Both the position numbers and the translations under genes were made by a program. This document shows positions 8,283-16,079 of a DNA stretch of 22,245 nt, piece after piece. Position 1 is the first letter of the stretch. Every line of letters begins with the position of its first letter. Source of the stretch: JAYZVT01 sp050248375. GTDB taxonomy: Bacteria > Pseudomonadota > Alphaproteobacteria > Rhizobiales > Methyloligellaceae. The stretch is from assembly GCA_050248375.1 (NCBI GenBank), contig JBFWSL010000029.1, positions 1 to 22,245 of the forward strand, given 5' to 3'. The notes below the pieces were generated by a model, which was not told the DNA's origin, did no database searches, and saw only the letters and a list, made by a program, of their open reading frames with translations.

Positions 8283-9536
8283 ATGAGCGCATATAAATCC
8301 GATTTTCTCAACGAGCTTTCCTCCCGGGGCTACATTCACCAGTGCTCCGATACCGAAGGCGTGGACGCCCTGGCCAGGGACGGCAAGCTGATCGCCTATG
8401 TGGGTTACGACTGCACGGCGCCCTCGCTGCATGTGGGCCACTTGCTGTCGATCATGATGCTGCACTGGCTGCAGCGGACCGGCAACAAGCCCATCGCGCT
8501 CATGGGCGGCGGCACCACCCGTGTCGGCGATCCTTCCGGCCGCGATGAAACGCGCAAAATCCTTACCATCGAGGAAATCGACGCCAACAAAGAAAGCATA
8601 AAAGCCGTGTTTTCCCGGTTCCTGACCTTCGGCGGCGGGGCAAAGGATGCGGTGATGCTCGATAATGCAGAGTGGCTGTCGAAGCTGAATTACATCGAGT
8701 TCCTGCGCGACGTGGGACGTCACTTTTCCGTCAACGCCATGCTCACCTTCGACTCGGTGAAGCTGCGTCTGGAGCGGGAGCAGCCGCTCTCCTTCATCGA
8801 GTTCAACTACATGATCCTGCAGGCCTACGACTACGCCGAACTGGCCAAACGTTATGGCTGCAACCTCCAGATGGGCGGCTCCGACCAGTGGGGCAATATC
8901 GTCAACGGCATGGACCTCGGGCGCCGCATGGGCACACACCAGCTCTACGCCCTCACCTGCCCGCTGCTGACCACATCCTCCGGCGCCAAGATGGGCAAGA
9001 CCGCCGCCGGCGCGGTCTGGCTCAACGCCGGACAGCTCTCGCCCTATGACTACTGGCAGTTCTGGCGCAACACCGAGGACGGCGACGTGGAACGCTTCCT
9101 CAAGCTGTTCACCCTGCTGCCCCTGGACGAGATCGCCCGCCTTTCCGCGCTCGGCGGCAGCGAGATCAACGAGGCGAAGAAAACGCTCGCCACCGAGGCG
9201 GCCGCCCTGGTGCATGGCCGCGAGGCGGCGCAAGCTGCGGCGGAAACCGCCCGCCAGACCTTCGAGCAGGGCGCCCTGGCCGAGGGCCTGCCCACCATTT
9301 CCGTGCCGAGGAAGGACCTGGAAGCCGGGATCGGCGTGCTCGCCGCCTTCGTCCTTGCCGGTCTCGCCGCCAGCAACGGCGAAGCGCGCCGCCATGTGAA
9401 GGGTGGCGGAGCCAGGGTCAACGATACTGCGGTTGGCGACGACGCCATGAAGCTCGGGACCGGCGACCTGACGCCCGAGGGCGCCATCAAGCTGTCCATA
9501 GGCAAGAAGCGTCACGTCCTGCTCAAGGCGGAGTGA
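8283..9536 (+). CDS. tyrS: Tyrosyl-tRNA synthetase
   Basis: Class I aminoacyl-tRNA synthetase charging tRNA-Tyr. The 417 residues carry the HIGH-type motif HVGH (50-53), the tyrosine-binding GGSDQWGNIVNG (198-209), KMGKT (236-240) as the KMSKS loop, and a C-terminal S4-like RNA-binding domain from about 350 to 410 (ASNGEARRHVKGGGARVN). The reading frame stays open upstream to 7314, across anmK on the other strand, and an ATG at 8217 would add 22 Gly/Ser/Ala-rich residues. MSAYKSDFL at 8283 is the usual family beginning and is chosen. The stop is 23 nt from the convergent AsmA-like gene. All motifs are intact. Confidence 0.95.
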   Translation: MSAYKSDFLNELSSRGYIHQCSDTEGVDALARDGKLIAYVGYDCTAPSLHVGHLLSIMMLHWLQRTGNKPIALMGGGTTRVGDPSGRDETRKILTIEEIDANKESIKAVFSRFLTFGGGAKDAVMLDNAEWLSKLNYIEFLRDVGRHFSVNAMLTFDSVKLRLEREQPLSFIEFNYMILQAYDYAELAKRYGCNLQMGGSDQWGNIVNGMDLGRRMGTHQLYALTCPLLTTSSGAKMGKTAAGAVWLNAGQLSPYDYWQFWRNTEDGDVERFLKLFTLLPLDEIARLSALGGSEINEAKKTLATEAAALVHGREAAQAAAETARQTFEQGALAEGLPTISVPRKDLEAGIGVLAAFVLAGLAASNGEARRHVKGGGARVNDTAVGDDAMKLGTGDLTPEGAIKLSIGKKRHVLLKAE

Positions 9537-9559
9537 GCGGCGGTCTTCCGGCCGGACAA

Positions 9560-12500
9560 TCAGTCCTGGTAGATTTTCTTTTCGTCCGCGTGCCGCCGCG
9601 TGGGGGCCGGCTCTCTCGGCTGCCCCAGGTTACTGGGCGCATCGAAGCTCGGCGTCTGCTGCAGGTTGTCCGGCGTGCGGCCGGTAAACTCGAAGATCTG
9701 GCGGAAGATTCCCGGCGCCACCATCGACACCGGGTTCACCAGCACTTCCGGCGAGGCCAGCGGCCCCTTGATGGCGAAGGTGATGCCTACGAGGCCCTCG
9801 CCCCGGCGGCCCACCAGGATGTTGCCGATGATGGGCACCGAACCCAGCGCCGAGTTGAGCCCGTAAAGCGGGATATAGGTGCCGTTGAGGCTCACATACT
9901 GGCCCTTGTAGTTCACCTCTCCGCGCAGCGTCGCGCCGAGTTGGGGGCCGTTGATGTAGGAATCGTGCATGACGAACTGCCCGCTTCCGACCGAGAACGG
10001 CACCCGCAACTGGTCGAACGGAATGCGCTGTCGCCGCTGGCCGCTGGGCTCGCTTCTCGCGGGCTCGCCGAAACGTGTCGAAGGGTCGTCCTTCGGCTTC
10101 GCCAGCACCTCCGACACGACCCGGTCGCCAAGGAGCGAGAAATCCTTCGCCCACAGGATACCCGTTTTCTCCGCCGCGCCCTCGCCGTCGAGGTTGACCT
10201 GAAGCGAGGCCTGTCCGCCCTCGACGCGAGGATAGAAACCGATCAGCCGGAAGGCTGATCCGGCATCCTCGGTCTCCGCCAGCACCACGCGCGCATTCTG
10301 CTGGTTGTTCACCAGCCGCACGGCGATCGGCGAGGCGCCGTTCAGGCTGCCGGTCGCCTCGAGCGCGACCAGTTGACCCTTGCGCTTTTTCAGCGACACG
10401 CTGACGTCCTTGACCGAGGAGTCGTAGTGTCCGACCACGGCCCCGATCTTGGCGGTCAGGTCTACGCCCTCCACGTCGTCGGGCACTTTCTGGTTCTCGC
10501 TGAGCTGGCCCGCGGAAAACAGCGATTGGAAGAGCTGGCGTCCGTCATAGCCCGAACCGGTGGCCTGCACCTCCCACACCTTGTCCTCGCGCAGCCTGCC
10601 GGCGACTTGCAGATGCGTCACCACGTTGAAGGAGAAGTCGGGAAAATGAAACGCCGTCGCCTTGCGGTCCGGCCCGAGCGCGATCCAGCCGTCGATGGCG
10701 ATGTCATCGCCGATGATCTTGAAGTTCTGCAATTCCTTGCGGCCGCCCGAGCCTTCCGCCACGTCGAACCGCAGGATCGCCGCGCGGCCCGGCTCCTTGC
10801 GCCAGCCCACATCGCCGAGGATGAGTTCCGCGTTGCCCAGATCGGCCTGCATGCGGATCTGGCGCTGGCTGTCCGGGCCCGCCCCTATCGACAGGACCAC
10901 CGGCACCGGGCCGCGCACCATATGCCCGACATCGAGCTTGAGCTGCTTGCGCGACGCCTCGTCCAGCACGGCGGTCAGGCGCATTTCAGGCTGCTTGTCC
11001 GCCGGCGCGCCGAAGATGCGCTGCCACGTCAGCAGCGCCGGGACACCGCTGACAAGCACGTCGCCGCGGGCATCCAGCGCCTGTTCGTTGACATGGAACA
11101 CGATCGATCCGCCCTCGATTCCGGCATCCGCGAAGGCTCCGGTGGCCAGGGCGTCGTCCACCTCGGAAAGACCCTTGAACTTGATGTCGGCAAATCTGAG
11201 GTTCTTCAGCAGCGGCATGAATATCTCGAACTCGCCCTTCATCTTGCCGCCAAAGTCGGACGGCTTCACGCCGACCTCGCGCACATAGTTGAGCGGATCG
11301 TGGTCCAGCAGCTCGAGAGCGGCGGTCGCGGTGCCGGCCGTCTTGAAAGCGATGACGCCGCGCTGCGGATCCGGCCGCAGATCGTCGATGCGGAAACTGC
11401 CCTCCGAAAGATCGATCCGCTGGCCCGACGGCAGGGTCACGGCCGCCGCCGGCGCGGCGAGGGCGAAGGACCGCCCGACGACCGTGAGTCGCGCATCGGG
11501 TATGGCCACCGGCGGCATTTCCGGGATGTAGTAGATTTGCAGCCCGCTCAGGCCTACGTCCACATTCGCCGCCGACGGCGGGATCTCGCCGACATTGTCG
11601 AGATCGGCCAGCACGCCGGCAGGCAGGTTGATCGCCACCCGGCCTCCATTCACCTGCCCCGCCGCGACACGCTCCACCACCCACTCCCGCGCGCCGCCGG
11701 CCAGGAATTTCGGCCAGAACCGCTTCAACATGTCCATCGGCATGGGCGAGATCAGGCCGTTCAGCAGCACCTCGGGCGAACCCGGCGCGTCAATGACGGT
11801 GCCGGCCAGCTCCAGGGAGTTGGCGCCGGACGCGATGACGAAACTGCTGACTTCAAGCCGGCCGGTGGACGGGATCACCGTGCCCGTCGCCTGCCAGCGG
11901 TCGATCGGCACCGGCTCCAGAGCAGCCTCCTCCACCGCCAGCACCGCATCGTCGGCCCTGACCTCGTAGGCCCAGACCTTTTCGCCGTTGGCGGCCGCCA
12001 CGGGCCGGAACTCGCCGCTGAGCGTGGCGTGGCTCTTGCCCCATTTCAGCGTCGAGGGAAGGATCTCGACCCGGTCTTCCTTGGCCAGGTAGCGCACATG
12101 GATATCGCCGGAGTCGATGAGCATGGGATGCTTCGCGTCCCACGGCGCCACCAGGTAGCCGGCCCGCATCTTCAGCTTGGCCTCGGCCCCCAGCAATTCA
12201 CCCTCGGACGACAGGTGCACGCTCGCCTGCGCCGATACCGGCAGGTCGAGCGACTTGAGCATCGGCAGGCCCGGGAAATTGCCCGCCAGCCCGACCGGGA
12301 TCAGGTCCTCGACGGTGGCGGTGAAAGTGAGCCGCTGCTGCTTTTCGGATTCCTCGGTGCGGAAGGAAAACTTCCACGGACCGGTCAGCGATTTGATCTT
12401 GGCCTCGCCCAGGATGATGCTGCGCTTTTCCCGGTGGTCGAGGTCGATGGCGAAATCGGGCACCTGCCACTGACTCTGCTGGCCGTTCTGGTCGAAGATC

Positions 12501-13291
12501 ACGACCGCGTCGCGCACGCCGAAGCGGCTCAGGTAGGACGTGGCTCCCTCCTGGGCGCGGGCGCGCTGGAAAGCCGAGGTCAGCGTCCGGGTGATGTTCA
12601 GTGTCTTCGAGGGAGCGAACAGCGCGATGCCGGGCTCCACATCCTGCTGCGCCTCGGCAGTAGCGGCCGGAGCGGGCTCGGGCAAGGGAACCGCATCGCC
12701 CGGGGGAGAGGCTCCAGGAACCCGGGACGCGGGCGCGCCGTCCGCCGACGCGCTGCGCGAGAAGGTGAGCGAAAGACCGTTCTCCTGGGTGTAGAACAGC
12801 AGCAGCCGCGGCCCGATGAAATCCACGCTGCCCGGCGCGATCTTGCCCCAGAGCAAGGCGTAACCGCTGAGCCCGATGGCCGCCATCGGCGCCTGCGCCA
12901 CCACGGCCCCCTCCTTGTCGACGAGGCGGATGTTGCGCAGCCGGAAGACGACGCCATAGCCGTCCGTATCCCGCTGCACCACCGCGTCGTCGATCTTCAC
13001 CGAGACCTCGGCAAGCTCGCGGTTGATTGCCGACTCCAGCGTGGGCACCAGGAAGGACAGCGACACCGGACCCTGGTTGATGCGGCCGTAGGCCAGCGCC
13101 AGCAGCACCGCGCCGAGCACCAGGAAACCGCCGAACAGTTCAAGGATCAGGATTGCCGAGCGCTTTGAGGCGCGCTGGATGCCAATTTGCACGGGCTGGG
13201 GAATCCGGTTGACCAGTTCCCGCCCCCGGTTGGAGACGGCTACGAGCGCCCGGCTGCCGCTCCTGGAGAATTTGAGGATATCCTTCTTCAT
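9560..13291 (-). CDS. AsmA-like / DUF3971 (YhdP-type) envelope protein
   Basis: Very long protein (1243 residues) with a basic N-terminal cytoplasmic stretch, one membrane anchor at about residues 45-68 (ILILELFGGFLVLGAVLLAL), and a large periplasmic region. An Ala/Pro-rich linker lies at about 181-220, followed by repeated beta-rich modules. The C-terminus has the AsmA-like ending ITFAIKGPLASPEVLVNPVS and APGIFRQIFEF. Layout and size match the YhdP/DUF3971 branch of the AsmA family, whose enterobacterial members help move phospholipids to the outer membrane; that role is inferred here. A TTG 15 codons upstream (13336) could extend the frame, but ATG at 13291 (MKKDILKF) with GAGGA just upstream is preferred. 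The gene is divergent from bcp and convergent with tyrS. Confidence 0.85.
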   Translation of the reverse strand: MKKDILKFSRSGSRALVAVSNRGRELVNRIPQPVQIGIQRASKRSAILILELFGGFLVLGAVLLALAYGRINQGPVSLSFLVPTLESAINRELAEVSVKIDDAVVQRDTDGYGVVFRLRNIRLVDKEGAVVAQAPMAAIGLSGYALLWGKIAPGSVDFIGPRLLLFYTQENGLSLTFSRSASADGAPASRVPGASPPGDAVPLPEPAPAATAEAQQDVEPGIALFAPSKTLNITRTLTSAFQRARAQEGATSYLSRFGVRDAVVIFDQNGQQSQWQVPDFAIDLDHREKRSIILGEAKIKSLTGPWKFSFRTEESEKQQRLTFTATVEDLIPVGLAGNFPGLPMLKSLDLPVSAQASVHLSSEGELLGAEAKLKMRAGYLVAPWDAKHPMLIDSGDIHVRYLAKEDRVEILPSTLKWGKSHATLSGEFRPVAAANGEKVWAYEVRADDAVLAVEEAALEPVPIDRWQATGTVIPSTGRLEVSSFVIASGANSLELAGTVIDAPGSPEVLLNGLISPMPMDMLKRFWPKFLAGGAREWVVERVAAGQVNGGRVAINLPAGVLADLDNVGEIPPSAANVDVGLSGLQIYYIPEMPPVAIPDARLTVVGRSFALAAPAAAVTLPSGQRIDLSEGSFRIDDLRPDPQRGVIAFKTAGTATAALELLDHDPLNYVREVGVKPSDFGGKMKGEFEIFMPLLKNLRFADIKFKGLSEVDDALATGAFADAGIEGGSIVFHVNEQALDARGDVLVSGVPALLTWQRIFGAPADKQPEMRLTAVLDEASRKQLKLDVGHMVRGPVPVVLSIGAGPDSQRQIRMQADLGNAELILGDVGWRKEPGRAAILRFDVAEGSGGRKELQNFKIIGDDIAIDGWIALGPDRKATAFHFPDFSFNVVTHLQVAGRLREDKVWEVQATGSGYDGRQLFQSLFSAGQLSENQKVPDDVEGVDLTAKIGAVVGHYDSSVKDVSVSLKKRKGQLVALEATGSLNGASPIAVRLVNNQQNARVVLAETEDAGSAFRLIGFYPRVEGGQASLQVNLDGEGAAEKTGILWAKDFSLLGDRVVSEVLAKPKDDPSTRFGEPARSEPSGQRRQRIPFDQLRVPFSVGSGQFVMHDSYINGPQLGATLRGEVNYKGQYVSLNGTYIPLYGLNSALGSVPIIGNILVGRRGEGLVGITFAIKGPLASPEVLVNPVSMVAPGIFRQIFEFTGRTPDNLQQTPSFDAPSNLGQPREPAPTRRHADEKKIYQD

Positions 13292-13549
13292 GTCCTCACA
13301 TGGCCGGGCAGACCGCAGGCCCTGTCCGGGCCGCAAACATGGAACTTTGGGCGGAACGAACTTGTCGAGGGCTCATGTCAGGATCGGGAGCGGCCTCATG
13401 GCCAGCACTGCAGGCCATGCCGACGGCATTTGCCGCTGCGCACAGCCCGCGTCTTCCCCCTGACCCGAAAAAGAGTCTTCCAGGTTGCCCACCCGATGTA
13501 TCGTCTGCGGTTACAGGCAAATAGCGACAAAAGGAAGGCGTAAAATCCA

Positions 13550-14026
13550 ATGCTCTCGCAACAGGATATGGCACCGGATTTCAATCTCCCGGCGGACCCG
13601 GAGGGGCATGTCAGCCTGTCCGGGCTGAGGGGCCGCCGGGTGGTGATCTATTTCTATCCGAAGGACGACACCAGCGGCTGCACCCAGGAGGCCATCGAGT
13701 TCAACCAGCTCGCCCCGGAGTTCGCCAAGGCCGGCATCGAGATCATCGGCATCTCCCCCGACAGCGAGACCAAGCATCGGAAATTCAAGCAGAAACACGG
13801 CCTCTCCCTGCGTCTGGCCGCGGACGGGGAGAAGCAGGCGGCAAACGCCTATGGCGTGTGGGTAGAGAAGAGCATGTATGGCCGCAAATACTGGGGCGTG
13901 GAGCGATCCACCTTCCTGGTCGGGCCCGACGGCCGCCTGGAGAGGATCTGGCGCAAGGTCAAGGTGCCGGGTCACGCGGCGGAGGTGCTCGCCGCGGCAA
14001 AGGCCTGTTCCGGCGCGGGAAAATGA
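13550..14026 (+). CDS. bcp: Bcp/PrxQ-type thioredoxin-dependent peroxiredoxin
   Basis: Cytosolic thiol peroxidase reducing H2O2 and organic hydroperoxides. The 158 residues have the thioredoxin-fold peroxiredoxin pattern: APDFNLP (8-14), YFYPKDDTSGCTQEA (34-48) with peroxidatic C44, ERSTFLVGPDG (118-128) and the terminal WRKVKVPGHA. The resolving cysteine found five residues later in E. coli Bcp is replaced by I49; the only other cysteine is C153 near the C-terminus. It may therefore act as a 1-Cys enzyme or use another partner. The ATG at 13550 is preceded by AAGGAAGG at a rather long spacing of about 11 nt. It is divergent from the AsmA-like gene and upstream of the bactofilin gene. Confidence 0.92.
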   Translation: MLSQQDMAPDFNLPADPEGHVSLSGLRGRRVVIYFYPKDDTSGCTQEAIEFNQLAPEFAKAGIEIIGISPDSETKHRKFKQKHGLSLRLAADGEKQAANAYGVWVEKSMYGRKYWGVERSTFLVGPDGRLERIWRKVKVPGHAAEVLAAAKACSGAGK

Positions 14027-14083
14027 TCCCGCCCCGCCAGTAACCAGTTTCTGACCTTACCGGCCACAAGTGGCAGAATAGCC

Positions 14084-14112
14084 ATGACAATTACAGGCCG
14101 AACCGGTATTCT
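14084..14112 (+). promoter_or_regulatory. Candidate promoter of the bactofilin gene
   Basis: ATGACA (14084-14089) is followed after 17 bp by TATTCT (14107-14112), 5/6 and 4/6 matches to sigma-70 consensus. The predicted start near 14119 leaves a leader of about 175 nt before the bactofilin ATG. It lies 57 nt after the bcp stop, so bactofilin could be transcribed independently of bcp. Found by eye only. Confidence 0.35.
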
Positions 14113-14149
14113 TCCAGTGCTGCCGGATACCTTTGCCTGCCGTTTCGAA

Positions 14150-14165
14150 GGGGCCTTTCGGCCCC
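14150..14165 (+). other. Perfect GC-rich hairpin in the bcp-bactofilin intergenic region
   Basis: GGGGCC, loop TTTC, GGCCCC form a perfect 6-bp stem with a 4-nt loop. No run of T follows on either strand, so it is not a standard intrinsic terminator. It could lie in the bactofilin leader or mark the end of the bcp transcript in a Rho-assisted or processed form; the sequence does not decide which. Confidence 0.4.
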
Positions 14166-14292
14166 CGAATTCATATGCAGGCCCATCTGGCATGAGGATT
14201 TTCCAGGCGCGTCCGCGAGGCCGGCGGAAGACTGGCTCGTCTGGCTACGCGCCTTGCAAGACGCGAAGGCGAGAGGGAAGGACGGTCCAGCG

Positions 14293-14823
14293 ATGTTTTC
14301 AAAACGTCCGGAAAAAGACGCGAGCATGCCCGAGACAAAGCGGCCCGCACAGTCTCCCGAAACGCCCGCGCAGTCGTTCATGGCGAAACCCGCCCCCCTT
14401 AAGGGATCTGGCAAGATGGCTCCTTCCATTATCGGCGAAGACCTGACCGTGACTGGCAACGTGATCTCCAAGGGCGAGATCCAGATCGAAGGCGAGATCC
14501 AGGGAGACATTCACTGCGGATCGCTCGTCATCGGCGACAAGGCGCGCATCACCGGCGGCGTCGTCGCCGACGACGTCATTGTCCGCGGCAAGGTCAATGG
14601 ATCGATCCGCGGCCTGCGCGTGACGCTGCAGTCCAGCTCCCACGTCGAGGGCGACATCCACCACCAGTCGCTGGCCATCGAGCAGGGAGCCTATTTCGAG
14701 GGCAAGTCGCGCCGCACCGACGACCCGCAGTCCACCGGCAAGACCGATGCCGGCGGTCCGGCGAAGTCCGGCTCCGGGCGCGACGCCCTCTCCGACAAGC
14801 AGGCCACACGCGCCGCCGAATAA
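14293..14823 (+). CDS. Bactofilin family cytoskeletal protein
   Basis: Polymer-forming cytoskeletal protein. Bactofilins assemble nucleotide-independent beta-helical filaments at the inner membrane and recruit cell-wall enzymes. The 176 residues have a disordered, charged and Pro-rich N-terminus (1-44), a repetitive beta-helix core at about 45-138 (SIIGEDLTVTGNVISKGEI, then VEGDIHHQSLAIEQGAYFEG) and a disordered tail. The ATG at 14293 has a good AGGGAAGGA upstream; an alternative TTG at 14254 is less likely. It is convergent with prfB, 64 nt stop to stop. Proximity to amidase and PBP1A genes suits a wall-scaffold role, though they are not co-transcribed. No M23 peptidase, a common bactofilin partner, is next to it here. 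Confidence 0.92.
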   Translation: MFSKRPEKDASMPETKRPAQSPETPAQSFMAKPAPLKGSGKMAPSIIGEDLTVTGNVISKGEIQIEGEIQGDIHCGSLVIGDKARITGGVVADDVIVRGKVNGSIRGLRVTLQSSSHVEGDIHHQSLAIEQGAYFEGKSRRTDDPQSTGKTDAGGPAKSGSGRDALSDKQATRAAE

Positions 14824-14887
14824 CGGCATTGCCCACCCTGCTCTCTCGCCGGTTTGAAGTCTTCCAGGCTTCGCGCCAGTCCGCGCG

Positions 14888-16019
14888 TTACTCCACGTCT
14901 GCGACCTCGGCGGGACCGCCACCGTGCACACGCTGCGCCAGCGCGGCCTCTATGAACTCTCCAAGCTCGCCGTCGAGCACCGCCGAAGGATTGGTGCTTT
15001 CGACCCCCGTGCGCAGGTCTTTCACGAGCTGGTAGGGCTGCAGCACATAGGAGCGGATCTGGTGCCCCCAGCCAATCTCCGTCTTCGATTCCGCCTGCGC
15101 CTGCGCCGCTTCTTCCCGCCGCTTCAGCTCTGCTTCGTACAGGCGCGCGCGCAGCATCGCCCAGGCCGTGGCGCGGTTCTTGTGCTGCGAGCGCTCGTTC
15201 TGGCATTGCACCACGATGCCGGTCGGCACGTGGGTCAGCCGGACGGCGCTGTCGGTGGTGTTGACGTGCTGACCGCCCGCGCCGCTGGAGCGATAGGTGT
15301 CCACCCGCACGTCCTTTTCCTCGATCTGGATGTCGATGGAGTCGTCGATCACCGGATATACCCAGACCGAGGCGAAGCTGGTGTGCCGCCGCGCGTTGGA
15401 ATCGAAGGGCGAGATTCGCACCAGCCGGTGCACGCCCGATTCCGTCTTCAGCCAGCCATAGCCATTGAGACCCTTGACCAGCAGGGTCGCCGACTTGATG
15501 CCGGCCTCTTCCCCGTAGCTGACGCCGATGACATCGCAGTCATAGCCCTGCGCCTCCGCCCAGCGCATGTACATGCGCATCAGCATCTGCGCCCAGTCCT
15601 GGCTCTCCGTGCCGCCCGCGCCGGCGTGGATTTCCAGATAGGTATCGTTGGCGTCGGCCTCGCCGGAAAGCAGCGTTTCGACTTCCTTCTTCTTCACGTC
15701 CGCCAGCAGGCGTTCCAGCGCGGCTTCCGCGTCGGCGACCACGGAGGCGTCGTTCTCCGCCTCGCCGAGGTCGATCAGGCCGATGTTGTCGGCGAGATCC
15801 CGCTCGAAACCATCGTAGGTCTTGATCTGCCCTTCGAGGACCTGGCGCTCGCGCATGGTCTTCTGCGCGGCGGCCCGGTCGTTCCACAGCGAGGGGTCTT
15901 CCGCGGCCTTGTTCAATTCCTCCAGACGCGCGCGAGCCCTTGCAGGGTCAAAGATGCCTCCTCAGCAGCTCCAGCGACTGCTTGATCTCGTCGACCATGT
16001 TTTGCATTTCGGCGCGCAT
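14888..16019 (-). CDS. prfB: Peptide chain release factor 2, with programmed +1 frameshift
   Basis: Class I release factor recognising UGA and UAA. The gene is in two frames. Codons 1-23 (ATG at 16019, ending RRHL) stop at an in-frame TGA (15950-15948). Translation resumes in +1 at GAC (15949-15947) and runs 353 residues to 14888, giving 376 residues in all. The tripeptide SPF (203-205) that reads UGA and the catalytic GGQ (248-250) fall almost exactly where E. coli RF2 has them. A simple reading would begin at an internal TTG near 15916 and lose 34 residues. An AAAGGGG ribosome site precedes the ATG by 5 nt. It follows mrcA by 60 nt on the same strand and may be co-transcribed. Confidence 0.95.
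15948..15962 (-). promoter_or_regulatory. prfB: prfB autoregulatory +1 frameshift site
   Basis: Reading the minus strand: AGGAGG (15962-15957), CAT, CTT (15953-15951), TGA (15950-15948), then C. The internal Shine-Dalgarno, its 3-nt spacing to the slippery CTT, and the TGAC stop context match the classic RF2 feedback element. Low RF2 lets the ribosome pause at TGA and slip to GAC. The upstream frame (23 codons, starting MRAEMQN) and the downstream frame are both RF2-like. Confidence 0.95.
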
Positions 16020-16024
16020 GGGCA

Positions 16025-16031
16025 CCCCTTT
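16025..16031 (-). promoter_or_regulatory. prfB: Ribosome-binding site that fixes the prfB start
   Basis: AAAGGGG on the minus strand lies 5 nt upstream of the ATG at 16019. It supports initiation of the short upstream frame, not an internal start downstream of the TGA. Confidence 0.6.
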
Positions 16032-16079
16032 AAGGCGTTGGCATCCAAAAGGAAAGGGTCGGGCGGATGGGCCTGTGGG

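Noticed and set aside
9547..9556. Palindrome TCCGGCCGGA between the tyrS and AsmA-like stops
   Set aside because: Only 10 bp without loop or T-run; short GC palindromes are expected in this base composition.
10373..13168. 931-codon open frame on the plus strand opposite the AsmA-like gene
   Set aside because: His/Arg/Gln/Leu-rich antisense composition with no recognisable domain, expected opposite a long GC-rich gene. The minus-strand product has a membrane anchor and AsmA features.
14063..14074. GCCACAAGTGGC inverted repeat upstream of bactofilin
   Set aside because: 2-nt loop, no T-run, no known operator match; may be chance.
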